A DNA stretch of 64,000 bases from Planctomycetota bacterium (GTDB taxonomy: Bacteria > Planctomycetota > UBA8742 > UBA2392). The stretch spans positions 62,001 through 126,000 of the forward strand of contig JAHBXZ010000006.1 in assembly GCA_019636215.1 (NCBI GenBank), in the 5' to 3' direction. Position 1 is the first letter of the stretch. Each line of letters opens with the position of its first letter. The position numbers were made by a program, and so were the translations under genes. Shown piece by piece: positions 20,060 through 29,500 of the stretch. The notes beneath the pieces are model-generated. The model searched no databases. It worked only from the letters and a program-made list of their open reading frames with translations, and was not told the origin of the DNA.

Positions 20060-21874
20060 TTAGGCTTCGGATCGGGCGGCGCGCTTGCGGGCGTTTTCGT
20101 CCAGCATGCGCTTGCGGATGCGGAACAGCCGGGGCGTTACCTCGACCAGTTCGTCGCCTTCAATCCATTCCATGGCCGCTTCCAGGCTCATGTCGCGCCT
20201 GGTCTTGAGCTTGACGAACGCTTCCTTGGTGCTGCTGCGGATGTTGTTCAACTGCTTGGTGCGGCACACGTTCACGCCGATGTCGTTTTCGCGGCAGTTT
20301 TCGCCCACCACCTGGCCGATGTAGGCCTGGTCGCCGGTCTCCACGAAAAAGTCGCCGCGGTCGGTCAGGTACTCCAGCGCATAGGTCGTCACCTTGCCGC
20401 TGTCGGTGGCGATCAGCGCGCCGCGGTTACGCCGCGGAATCGGGCCGGCCATCGGGCGGTATTCTACAAACCGGTGGGTGAAGATGGCCTCGCCCTGCGT
20501 GGCCGTCAGCACCTTGGTGCGCATGCCGATCAGCCCGCGCGAAGGCACACTGAAGTGCATCACGCTGCGCACGCCGTGGTTTTCCATGTTGATCAGCTGC
20601 CCGGCGCGGCCGCCCAGCAGTTCAATGACTTTGCCCGAATGTTCGGCGGGCACATCGACCACGGCCTCTTCGAAGGGCTCAGTCTTGACGCCGTTTTCTT
20701 CGCGGATGATGACCTCGGGCGCGCCGATGGCGAACTCGTAGCCCTCGCGCCGCATGTTTTCCACCAGCACACCCAGGTGCAGCGTACCGCGGCCCTGCAC
20801 CATGAAGCTGTCGGCGGCAAGGTCGGTCTGCACCTTCAGCGCCACGTCGGCCTCGGCGGCGCGTTCCAGCCGGTCGCGTATCTGGCGCGAAGTCACGAAC
20901 TGCCCGTCCTGGCCGGCAAATGGGCTGTCGTTCAGACGAAACTCCATCGTGATCGTGGGCTGGTCAATCGGCACAGGCGGCAGCGGGTCGGGGTGTTCCG
21001 GGTCGGACACCGTGTCGCCGATGTCGATGCCCTCAAGGCCCACAATCGCCACAATGTCGCCGGCCTTGGCCACAGGCACGTCCTTGCGCGAAAGGCCGTC
21101 AAACACCTGCACCTGTTTGGCCGAGGCCTTTAACTGGGTGCCGTCGCGCTTGATGACGACCACCGGGTCCTTGACCTTGAGCGTGCCGCGCATGATGCGG
21201 CCGATGCCGACGCGCCCCACAAACTGGTCGTACAGGAAGTTCGTGATCTGAACCTGAAAGGGCATGTCGGGCTCTACTTCGGGGCCCGGGATGCGGTTGA
21301 TCATGGCGTCCATCAGCGGCACCAGGTCCTTGCCCGGCACCACGGGGTCTTCGCTGGCGATGCGCTGGCGGCCGCTGGCGTAGATGACCGGGAAATCCAG
21401 CTGGGCGTCGTCGGCGCCAAGGTCGATGAACATCTGGAACACCAGGTCCAGCACCTCGTTGATGCGGGCGTCGGGCCGGTCAATCTTGTTGATCACAACC
21501 AGCGGCTTCAGGTCGTGGTCCAGGGCCTTGCGCAGCACGAACTTGGTCTGGGGCATCGGGCCTTCGGCGGCGTCCACCAGCAGAAAGCAGCCATCGGCCA
21601 TACTAAGCACGCGTTCGACCTCACCGGCGAAGTCGGCGTGGCCGGGGGTGTCAATCAGGTTGACCTTGACGCCCTTCCACTTGAAGCTGACGTTCTTGGC
21701 CAGGATGGTGATGCCGCGCTCGCGCTCCAGCGGGTTTGAATCCATGAACGCTTCGGCGTGCTCGGTCTTGTGGCCGAAGAAGTTGGCCAGTTCCAGAAAG
21801 CCGTCCACCAGGGTGGTCTTTCCGTGGTCAACGTGGGCAATGACGGCAAGGTTGCGGATATCGTCGCGGCGCAT
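20060..21874 (-). CDS. typA: Ribosome-associated GTPase TypA/BipA
   Basis: A 604-residue translational GTPase of the BipA/TypA family, which acts on the 70S ribosome and supports assembly and stress or cold growth. The start at 21874 (MRRDDIRNLAVIAHVDHGKTT) matches the family; the frame runs on upstream through a repeat tract. G1 is AHVDHGKTT at 13-21, G3 is DTPGHADF at 75-82 and G4 is NKID at 129-132. EF-G-like domains and the TypA C-terminal domain follow. There is no ribosome-binding site, but a TACCAT box lies nine bases upstream. It is divergent from the desaturase gene across a heptad-repeat tract. Confidence 0.96.
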   Translation of the reverse strand: MRRDDIRNLAVIAHVDHGKTTLVDGFLELANFFGHKTEHAEAFMDSNPLERERGITILAKNVSFKWKGVKVNLIDTPGHADFAGEVERVLSMADGCFLLVDAAEGPMPQTKFVLRKALDHDLKPLVVINKIDRPDARINEVLDLVFQMFIDLGADDAQLDFPVIYASGRQRIASEDPVVPGKDLVPLMDAMINRIPGPEVEPDMPFQVQITNFLYDQFVGRVGIGRIMRGTLKVKDPVVVIKRDGTQLKASAKQVQVFDGLSRKDVPVAKAGDIVAIVGLEGIDIGDTVSDPEHPDPLPPVPIDQPTITMEFRLNDSPFAGQDGQFVTSRQIRDRLERAAEADVALKVQTDLAADSFMVQGRGTLHLGVLVENMRREGYEFAIGAPEVIIREENGVKTEPFEEAVVDVPAEHSGKVIELLGGRAGQLINMENHGVRSVMHFSVPSRGLIGMRTKVLTATQGEAIFTHRFVEYRPMAGPIPRRNRGALIATDSGKVTTYALEYLTDRGDFFVETGDQAYIGQVVGENCRENDIGVNVCRTKQLNNIRSSTKEAFVKLKTRRDMSLEAAMEWIEGDELVEVTPRLFRIRKRMLDENARKRAARSEA

Positions 21875-21925
21875 GGGCGCGGGATGGTAGGGACGGGCCG
21901 GCCGTTGAACAGGGGCGGCACGGGG

Positions 21926-22034
21926 GCAGCTTGCAGCGGGCAGCCGGCAGCCGGCAGCGGGGCGCCGCAAGCCGCCAGCTGCAAGCCGCAAGCTGCAAGC
22001 CGCAAGCTGCAAGCCGCCAGCCGCCAGCTGCCAG
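21926..22034. repeat. Tandem heptad repeat (GCAAGCY)n
   Basis: The segment 21967-22034 is nearly pure 7-bp units alternating GCAAGCC, GCAAGCT, GCCAGCC and GCCAGCT. A less regular GCAGCCG stretch precedes it. It occupies the intergenic region between divergent typA and desaturase genes and is likely variable in copy number. Open frames across it are repeat artefacts. Confidence 0.85.
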
Positions 22035-22161
22035 TGACCCCCCGCACACCAATCTCCCGAAGCCGTGGAAATTGTGTGGGTTATGCCGCGAAAACTTGCC
22101 TAGAATGTTCCGCCAATCCGGGCCGAGGGCGCGGGAATCATTCTTATTGGGGTCATATCGT

Positions 22162-23217
22162 ATGGGCACAGCTTTTAAAAACGCGCCGGACGAGCGCGTG
22201 GACTGGGGCGCTTCACTGCCGTTCTTCATTCTGCACCTTGTGCCGCTGGGGGCGATTTACACCGGCGTGCACTGGTCGGCGTGGGTGATTGCGCTGGTAC
22301 TTTATTACGTGCGGGTCTTTTTCATCACCGGCGCGTACCACCGCTACTTCTCGCACCGCAGCTACAACGCGGGCCGGGTAATGCAGTTTCTGCTGGGCTT
22401 TGGCGGCTGCACGGCAATCCAGAAGGGCCCGCTGTGGTGGGCGGCGCACCACCGGCATCACCACAAGCACTCCGACATGCCCGACGACATCCACTCGCCC
22501 AAGCGCGGCTTCTGGTGGAGTCACGTGAACTGGATTCTCTGCCCCAAGTACAATGAAACACGCTGGGAGCTGATCCCGGATTTTGCCAAGTACCCTGAGC
22601 TGCGCTTTCTCAATCGCCACCCGTGGCTGCCGCCCCTGATGCTGGGCACGGCCGTGCTGGCGCTGGGCTACTGGATCACCGGCACCTGGAAGGGCGCATG
22701 GGGCGTGTGCTTCATCGGCTTCTTTCTCAGCACCGTGCCGCTGTGGCACTGCACGTTCTTTGTGAACTCGCTGGCCCACGTGTTTGGCAAGCGCCGTTAC
22801 GCCACGCGCGACACCAGCCGCAACAGCCTGATCATCGCGCTTCTGACCGGCGGCGAGGGCTGGCACAACAACCACCACCACTACATGCCCGCGGCGCGCC
22901 AGGGCTTCTTCTGGTGGGAAATCGACATCACCTATTACGTGCTGTGGACCATGAGCAAACTGGGCCTGGTCAGCAACCTGCGCCAGGTACCTGAGCGCGT
23001 GCTGAACAAGCACCTGATCAAGCAGGGCGCGACGGACCTTGGCATGTTCCAGAAGCACTGGGAGCGCGCCGTCCGCGCACTGGCCGACGCCCAGATCAAG
23101 ACCGGCGAACTGGCCGCCGACCAGAAGAAGGCCCTGGAAGAACTGGTTGCCGCCACCAAGGCCAAGGTCGAAGAAATCGCCAAGCTGTCCGGCCAGAAGG
23201 AACCGATGGAAGCCTAA
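22162..23217 (+). CDS. Acyl-CoA/fatty-acid delta-9 desaturase
   Basis: A 351-residue membrane di-iron desaturase. The three His boxes are HRYFSH (residues 60-65), HHRHH (96-100) and HNNHH in GEGWHNNHHHY (about 235). Four TM segments are grouped as pairs around them. The enzyme should introduce a cis double bond into acyl-CoA or lipid acyl chains using O2, so the host has oxygen-dependent membrane remodelling. The start at 22162 (MGTAFKNAPDERVDW) places the first TM at residue ~18; the upstream frame is only repeat DNA. A TAGAAT box at 22101-22106 may be its -10. The C-terminal ~55 residues form a charged helix. A strong terminator follows. Confidence 0.92.
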   Translation: MGTAFKNAPDERVDWGASLPFFILHLVPLGAIYTGVHWSAWVIALVLYYVRVFFITGAYHRYFSHRSYNAGRVMQFLLGFGGCTAIQKGPLWWAAHHRHHHKHSDMPDDIHSPKRGFWWSHVNWILCPKYNETRWELIPDFAKYPELRFLNRHPWLPPLMLGTAVLALGYWITGTWKGAWGVCFIGFFLSTVPLWHCTFFVNSLAHVFGKRRYATRDTSRNSLIIALLTGGEGWHNNHHHYMPAARQGFFWWEIDITYYVLWTMSKLGLVSNLRQVPERVLNKHLIKQGATDLGMFQKHWERAVRALADAQIKTGELAADQKKALEELVAATKAKVEEIAKLSGQKEPMEA

Positions 23218-23238
23218 GCGCCGGAAACAGCCAAAAGC

Positions 23239-23272
23239 AAACAGGCCCGACCAAGTGTCGGGCCTGTTTCTG
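23239..23272 (+). terminator. Strong terminator after desaturase
   Basis: An 11-12-bp stem (AACAGGCCCGAC/GTCGGGCCTGTT) with a CAAGT loop, followed by TCTGTT. It serves the desaturase gene. Confidence 0.85.
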
Positions 23273-23581
23273 TTATGCAGTAGTCTCGGGCAGGGGGGCC
23301 TTTCTCAACCCTTGCTCGGGCGCAGATTCAGAACACCAATGCCGCCACCGTTGGTGGCTCAAGGGCTCTGCCCTGACAGTCCCGACGCTTCCGCGTCGGG
23401 CTAGCCATAGACCGCCGCCGCTGGCGGCTGTGAAGCGCCCGGTGGGCGCGCCATATGCATAGCCGGGGGCGGCAGCCCCCGGAAAGTCCGCGATTGGCAG
23501 CGGAGCCGGCTGAGGCGGCGGCATAGTCGCGTACTCGAAGGCAAGCAAGTCGATGTCATAGATGTGTGCACCGACCAGGGC
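23273..23581. other. Non-coding stretch with small GC hairpins
   Basis: There is no convincing gene. It contains several short palindromes (GACGC-TTCC-GCGTC, CCGCCGCCGCTGGCGG-like, CGGGGGC-GGCA-GCCCCCG) of the REP type. A 91-codon minus-strand frame here is Pro/Ala/Gly repeat translation without a ribosome-binding site. Confidence 0.6.
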
Positions 23582-24265
23582 TTAGGCCGGAGGCTTGGCC
23601 GGCGACCCCTGCGCCAGCTGGCGCAGGCCCAGAATGTGGCCGGCGATTGCCAGGGGCACCAGCAGGGCCGGCAGCCACACGTACGGGAAGGTCGTCACAA
23701 ACATCGGCACGTTCTCGGCGCCGTGAATCTGCTGCAGCGGCCCCGGCGTGGCGGCTATGGCGTGGCCCGCCACGTTGAATACCAGCGCCAGCCCCAGCAG
23801 GTGAAAGGCCACCAGCACCGGCCTTGGCACCGCGCGCCGCGCCATCCACAGGCCCAGCACGCCGTTGATCACGTCAAAGTTGCGGCCGTGCCAGCTCATC
23901 AGCACCGGCGAAACTCCCGTCTCCGCGCCGAGCCACAGGCAGACTTCCACAGGAATGCGAAAGGCCTGCATGCCCACGACCCACTTGCCCGCAATGCGCT
24001 GGGCCATGCGTTTGCCGGGCGCGGTCAGGGCCAGCCCGCCCAGGGTGAGGGTGCCCGTCAGGGCCAGGGCCATGTTCGGCGGGGGCTTGTCGGGCGCAGG
24101 CGCAAGCAGCCCCGCCGCCGCCACGGCGCCGGTCAGGGCCAGCCAGAACCCAAGCAGCGATAAGGCAATCAGGCGCGCGCGGCCCTCAAACCCCGCGCGC
24201 AGGCCCAGGGCGATGATGGCAACGCCAAGCGCGGTGGTCGCCAGAAAGAGCAGCAGCAGCGTCAT
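23582..24265 (-). CDS. Polytopic membrane protein of unknown function
   Basis: A 227-residue protein with six to seven TM segments. The central segment (MQAFRIPVEVCLWLG...SWHGRNFDVINGVLG) and the later 'FVTTFPYVWLPALLVPLAIAGH' are the recognisable conserved parts of a widespread uncharacterised family. The ATG overlaps the stop of the HD-hydrolase gene (24262-24264), so the two are translationally coupled. A link to nucleotide signalling or envelope physiology is only guilt by association. Confidence 0.7.
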   Translation of the reverse strand: MTLLLLFLATTALGVAIIALGLRAGFEGRARLIALSLLGFWLALTGAVAAAGLLAPAPDKPPPNMALALTGTLTLGGLALTAPGKRMAQRIAGKWVVGMQAFRIPVEVCLWLGAETGVSPVLMSWHGRNFDVINGVLGLWMARRAVPRPVLVAFHLLGLALVFNVAGHAIAATPGPLQQIHGAENVPMFVTTFPYVWLPALLVPLAIAGHILGLRQLAQGSPAKPPA

Positions 24266-25911
24266 TGCGTCAGGATGCGTTCGCGGCGCTTGGCCAGTTC
24301 GTTGCGATACTTCTCGCGTGCTTCCATGGCCTGCTTGCGCTTGATCTTTTCCGGGTCATCGGGGTACTTCACGCGGTGGTGGTACATGCTGGCCAGACTC
24401 TTGACCATCGTGTCTTCCACAATCGCCAGCTCGCGCATGGTGATGCCGCAGTCGTCGAACTGCCCGTCCAGCAGCTTGCCGGTAATGCTGGTGTGCACCA
24501 TTTCGCGGATGTCGTCGGGGTGGTTCACGCCGCCGGCGAACTTGCTGCGTGCTGTGGCCTCTACCTGGTCGGCAATCGCGGCAATTGCGCTTTCGCGGCT
24601 TTGCGGCTTGGGGCCCGGGTAACGGAACTGCCCTTCCTCAATCCGTTCGCCTTCCACGGCGTTTTCCTTGGCCTTGTAATAGAAGTACTTGATCACGCTG
24701 GTGCCGTGGTGGCCGGTGATAAAGTCTTCCATCACCGGGGGCAGCCCGGCCTTGCGGGCCATCAGCACGCCGTCGGAAACGTGGCTGAGAATGATCAGCG
24801 CCGACATCATCGGGCTCAGGCGGTCGTGCAGCAGCTTGGATTCGGGCTCGTTTTCGGTGAAGAATTCCGGCCGCACCATTTTGCCCAGGTCATGGAACTT
24901 GACGCCGACTTCGCCCAGCAGGGCGTTTGCGCCGATGGCCTCGCAGCCGCGTTTGGTGAAGGTGGCGACGTTCTGGGTGTGCTGCCAGGTCCCTGGCGCG
25001 CGCTGCTGCATCAGGGTGATCAGCGGGTGTTCGCCTTCCAGCAGTTCAATCAGGCGCAGGTCGGTGGTGATGGCAAACACGCGCTCGAACACCGGCAGCA
25101 AAAAGGTTGAAAACACTCCCACCGCCGCGCCGATCACCAGCGCGCCCGCCACCCACAGCAGCAGTTCCAGCGGCGTGGTTCCGGCCTCCAGCAGCCACAG
25201 GCGCCGGGCACCCAACAGGTACAGGGCCACAAGCTGCGCGGCCACGGCTGCGCCGCCGACCACGCCGACCAGCGCCAGCCGGTAGCGCGAACGCAGGTTA
25301 CGCGTGAACAGCACCGCCGTCAGCGACCCCAAGGCCGCCACAACCAGCCGCACAGGCTGGAAGGCATCGGCGGAAAGCAGCACCACGCCCACGGCACAGG
25401 CGTTTACCAGCAGCGCGTCAAAGGCAAAGCGCTGGTCAAACACCACGGCATAGGCAATGCCCGAAAGCAGCAGCAGGCCGAACACAAACGCCGGTGTCAC
25501 GGTGTCGGGCGTGACGGTGCCAGAGGTAAGCGACGCGCTGAGAAACTCCTGGGCGCCGGCCGCGCCGGCCACGGCCACGGTTTGGACAATCGCCATGGTC
25601 AGCAGCACACTGGCGCCAAAGAACATCTGCTTGCGGCGTTCGTGCAGCAGTTCCGGCCGGAAGCGCGTCAGGTACACGCCGTACAGCGTCACGCCGCCGA
25701 TCACCAGGATGGACTTGCCGGCCGCAGACACCGGGTTCAGTTCACGAAAGGGCACCAGCAGCACGGCAATGGAAAGGATGCAGAAAACGGCCGCGCCGAT
25801 CAGGCGTGGTGTCCAGACGGCCCAGTCCACCTGTGACTGTGCAAGCTCGGTCGAGCCCAGCCGGTTCTGGATGATCTCGTACTTCTTCTCTTGTAGTTCC
25901 GTCAGTGCCAT
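24262..25911 (-). CDS. Membrane HD-domain phosphohydrolase (PgpH-like)
   Basis: A 549-residue protein with an N-terminal block of seven to eight TM helices (about residues 25-265) and a cytosolic HD domain (about 290-500). Metal-binding motifs are FHDLGK and GHHGTS. This is the '7TM-HD' arrangement of PgpH-type enzymes, which hydrolyse c-di-AMP in Gram-positives. The large extracellular 7TMR-HDED domain of PgpH is missing, so the ligand-sensing part differs. The start ATG 25911 (MALTELQEKKYEI) lies after a TATACT box, with no ribosome-binding site. The next gene overlaps its stop. Which cyclic dinucleotide, if any, is the substrate is inferred only from the family. Confidence 0.85.
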   Translation of the reverse strand: MALTELQEKKYEIIQNRLGSTELAQSQVDWAVWTPRLIGAAVFCILSIAVLLVPFRELNPVSAAGKSILVIGGVTLYGVYLTRFRPELLHERRKQMFFGASVLLTMAIVQTVAVAGAAGAQEFLSASLTSGTVTPDTVTPAFVFGLLLLSGIAYAVVFDQRFAFDALLVNACAVGVVLLSADAFQPVRLVVAALGSLTAVLFTRNLRSRYRLALVGVVGGAAVAAQLVALYLLGARRLWLLEAGTTPLELLLWVAGALVIGAAVGVFSTFLLPVFERVFAITTDLRLIELLEGEHPLITLMQQRAPGTWQHTQNVATFTKRGCEAIGANALLGEVGVKFHDLGKMVRPEFFTENEPESKLLHDRLSPMMSALIILSHVSDGVLMARKAGLPPVMEDFITGHHGTSVIKYFYYKAKENAVEGERIEEGQFRYPGPKPQSRESAIAAIADQVEATARSKFAGGVNHPDDIREMVHTSITGKLLDGQFDDCGITMRELAIVEDTMVKSLASMYHHRVKYPDDPEKIKRKQAMEAREKYRNELAKRRERILTQ

Positions 25912-25922
25912 GCAAAGGGGCA

Positions 25923-25928
25923 AGTATA
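25923..25928 (-). promoter_or_regulatory. Candidate -10 box (TATACT) of HD-hydrolase operon
   Basis: GGTATACTTG on the minus strand; the hexamer ends 11 bases before the ATG at 25911, giving a leader of at most a few bases. Confidence 0.45.
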
Positions 25929-25989
25929 CCAACGGGCAACCGTCGGCCACGGGCAATCGGCCGGCGGCCTTTGCCAAAGTTAGTGCAGG

Positions 25990-26424
25990 CTATGAAAAGC
26001 GCAGTTTCTGCAGCGTGGACTGCAACGCCACAAGCTCGGGGTCGCTGACATCGGCCATCACGCCGTCCAGCAGCGCCGAAAACTCGGGGTCAATCCGGGC
26101 CAGCAGTTTCTGGCCGGCGCTGGTGATTTCCAGGATGTTCTTGCGCCGGTCGGCGTGGCCGCGGCGGCGCACCAGCTTGCGGTCTTCCAGCTTGTCGAGA
26201 ATCCATGTGGTGTTGGCGCGGCTTGCAATCAGGCGGTCGGCAAGGTCGGCCTGGGTCAGTTCTTCATCGCGGCGTTCGGCGCCGCGCAGAATGCGCAGGG
26301 CGTTGTACTGGCTTTCGGTCAGGTCGTGCTTGCGCACCAGGCCGTTGACGGCGCGAAACAGGTGCTGCGCGGCCAGGATGATCTGCGCCGAGGCGCGCGA
26401 TCGCTTCAGGTAGGTGTCACTCAT
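25990..26424 (-). CDS. MarR-family transcriptional regulator
   Basis: A 144-residue winged-helix regulator. Helices at about 40-105 include the recognition region LTQADLADRLIASRANTTWILDKLE, followed by the wing 'VRRRGHADRRKNILEIT', which is diagnostic of MarR (the D-x-R-x3 of the beta-wing). It is divergent from the FAD/Fe-S dehydrogenase gene, with 122 bases between starts containing a dyad. Autoregulation and control of the dehydrogenase are therefore likely, perhaps in response to an aromatic or organic-acid ligand. GGAG precedes the ATG. Confidence 0.9.
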   Translation of the reverse strand: MSDTYLKRSRASAQIILAAQHLFRAVNGLVRKHDLTESQYNALRILRGAERRDEELTQADLADRLIASRANTTWILDKLEDRKLVRRRGHADRRKNILEITSAGQKLLARIDPEFSALLDGVMADVSDPELVALQSTLQKLRFS

Positions 26425-26437
26425 GGGGGCTCCGGAT

Positions 26438-26468
26438 CGTTCTATGACAGTTTAGTAAGTATCGAACG
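26438..26468. promoter_or_regulatory. Imperfect dyad, likely MarR operator
   Basis: Outer arms CGTTC and GAACG at 26438-26442 and 26464-26468 frame an AT-rich core (TATGACAGTTTAGTAAGTAT) with partial symmetry. It lies 14 bases upstream of the marR ATG and about 80 upstream of the divergent dehydrogenase gene. Confidence 0.5.
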
Positions 26469-26532
26469 ACTGGAACAGGCCAGGCCTTTGCGCACACGCC
26501 TGCCCTGTGCCTCGATTGCCCCGCGCTTGTGC

Positions 26533-26538
26533 TATAGT
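26533..26538 (+). promoter_or_regulatory. Candidate -10 box (TATAGT) of dehydrogenase gene
   Basis: TGTGCTATAGT with the hexamer ending eight bases before the ATG at 26547. No ribosome-binding site is present, consistent with a leaderless transcript. Confidence 0.5.
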
Positions 26539-26546
26539 CGCGCGCA

Positions 26547-29500
26547 ATGACCGCCACCGATACCTGGTCCGCCAAGCGCCATAACATTGATTACGCGCGC
26601 CTTCGCCGGCAGCTCAAGGGCGCTGTGCGTGATGACCCGCTTTCGCGCGCGCTGTATGCCTCCACGGCCAGTGTCGTCGAAGTCTGGCCAAGCTGTGTCG
26701 TGGAGCCCGTGGATGCCGCTGACGTCGAAAAGACCCTGGCATTTGCCCGCGAACACAAGGTGCCGGTTACCTGCCGCGGCGCCGGCTCTGGCGTGGCCGG
26801 ACAGTCCCTGGGCCAGGGCATCATCCTGGACTTTGCCGTCCACCAGGCCAAGATTCTTGAAGTGCACCCGGTGGCAGGCTTTGCCCGCGTGCAGCCCGGC
26901 GTGGTGAAGGACGACTTTGACGCCGAACTCGGCGCGTTTGGCATGTTCTGGCCGCCTGACCCAAGTTCCAGCCCGTGGTGCACCGTGGGCGCCATGGTGG
27001 CCAACAACAGCGGCGGCGCCAAATCCATCCGCTGGGGCACGGCCAAGGACTACCTGATTGAACTTGACGTCATGCTGGTTTCCGGCGAACGCTGCAGGCT
27101 GCGCCCGCTGGATGTGAGCGCCGAGGGCAGAATTGCTTTCCCCGCCGATGCCACAGCGGCCGAAATCCGCCTGGCCGAAGGCGCGCTGAAAACCGCGCGC
27201 GAAAACGCCAAGCTGATTGCCCGCCAGCGGCCGGAATCCACGCGCTCAAGCTCCGGCTACAACGTGTTTGAACTGCTGCACCAGCCGATCACCGCCGATG
27301 TGCAGGCCTACTACCCGCGCGTGGAGTTCGACCCCAAGGTCGGCAGCGGCAAGGCCGGCGTGCTTGACATGCCGCGCCTGTTCAGCGGCAGCGAGGGCAC
27401 ACTGGGTGTGCTGCTGGAGGCAAAACTGCGCGTACTGCGGCTGCCCAAAGCCCAGGCCGGCGTAAGCCTGTACTTTGACAGCAACGAGACGATGGCCGAG
27501 GGCGTAGTGAAGCTGCTGCCCACGCGGCCCACCAAACTGGAAGTGCTGGATCGCAGTTTCATCGACGTGGCCGCAAAGTCCGACCCCCGGCTGGCCGAGG
27601 GCATACCCTCGCGCCTGCAAAGCCTGCTGATCGTGGAATACTGGGCCGACACGCCCGACGCGGCCAGGCAGGGCGTGCAGGCCGCGATGGACGCCTGCGC
27701 CAACGATGGCCCGGCCTTTGATTGCAAGCCGGCCTACGACGCCAGGGAACTCGACCGCGCCTGGACGGTGCGCAAGGTGGCCAGCCCGATCCTGAGCCGG
27801 GTCAAGGGCGACCTTAAACCCACGCGCTGGATCGAGGACTGCGCCGTGCCGCCCTGGAAGCTGCCCGAGTTCATTGCGCGCTTCAAGGAGATCTGCCAAC
27901 GGCACGGCTTTGCCGCGGCGCTGTTCGGCCACGGCGGCGAGGGCAACCTGCACGTCAACCCGTTTGCCAACGCCAAGGACCCCGAGCACCGCCGGCGCAT
28001 GCGCCAGGCCGCGCAGGAAGTCTTTGCCATGGTCAAGTCTCTCAAGGGCACGATCAGCGGCGAACATGGCGACGGCATCATGCGCAGCCCGTACCTGAAA
28101 CAGATGTACGGCGAGGTGTTTCCGCTGTTCGTGCAGGTGAAGGACCTGTTCGACCCACTGCGCCTGCTGAACCCTCTCAGCAAAGTCAGCCCCGGCGACA
28201 CCGCGAACGAAACCGACTGCATGGCAGTCCCGGCACAGGCCGGCGAAAGCACGCTGGGTACCGGCGACGAGGCCCTCAGCATCACGTCGTTCCTGCGCGT
28301 CGGGCACGGTTATGCGCGGGTGCAGACCGGCACCGGGCTGGACGCGCCGGCCATTCAGGAAGAGATTGAGAAGTGCCACGGCTGCGGCAAGTGCCGCCAC
28401 TACTGCCCGCTGATGAAAGTGGGAAAGGACGAAAAGTACTCCGCCCGCGCCAAGGCCAACCTGCTGCGCGGCGTGATCAGCGGCCGGCTGGACACCGCCT
28501 ATCTGCTGGATGCCGATTTCAAGGCCAACCTTGACCTGTGCATTTCCTGCGAACAATGCCTGGTCGAGTGCCCCACGCAGGTTGATATCCCCGGCATCGC
28601 CATGGCCTTTCGCGAGCAGTTCGTAGACCGCAAGGGCAAGGGGGGCATGGTCAATGACATGCTTTCGCGCCCTGACCAGATGGGCAAAGTCGGCACCAAG
28701 CTGGCGGGCATGACCAACATGCTGCTGAAGAACCGGTTTCTGCGCGGTGTGGCCCAGGCCACCACCGGCCTGGATGAACGCCGCAAGCTGCCGCAGTACC
28801 GCACGGCCGCGGGCATTGCCAGGCTCAAGCCCCTGAGTGTCCCGGCGCAGGTTCGCGCGAAGCTGCCTGCTGAAGTTGTGGTGTTTCCGGGCTGCTTTGC
28901 CGAGTACTACGACCCCGACGGCGAAAAGGCCACGCTGGTGGCAATCCTGGACGCGCTCAGCATTACCGTGCACACGCCTGAACTGAACTGCTGCGGCATT
29001 TCCAAGATCACGCAGGGCGACCGCGCCGGGGCAAGGCAGGACATTGCCCAGAACATTGACAAGCTGATCAAGCCGGTGCGGCGCGGCGCGAAGATACTGT
29101 TCAGCGCGCCGTCCTGCCTGCTGGCGGCCGTGCGCGAATGGGAACACACCGTGGGGCCGGGCGAGGCCGGGCTTGTCGCCGCCGCCTGCATGGACGCGCA
29201 CGCCTTGTTTGCGGAAACCTTCCGCGACCCGGAAATGCTGAAGCAACTCAAGCCCAATGCAAAGAAGATCGCCTGGCATTCGCCCTGCCACTCCAAGGTG
29301 ATGGGCGTGGCCGACGCCGCGCGGGCGCTGCTGGACCTGATCGACGAAAAGCGCACGGTGGACCTGAATGCCGGGTGCTGCGGACTGAGTGGCACTTTCG
29401 GCCTGAAGACCGACAACTTTGACATGAGCATGAAAATCGGCCGCGGCCTGTTCAACCGCGTCAACCGCGAACAGCCCGAGGTCGTAAGCACAAGCTGCGG

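Noticed and set aside
21967..22034. CRISPR array
   Set aside because: The repeats are 7 bp, contiguous and without unique spacers, so this is a simple tandem repeat.
23273..23548. 91-codon minus-strand frame
   Set aside because: It is made of small hairpin repeats, without a ribosome-binding site or a recognisable fold.
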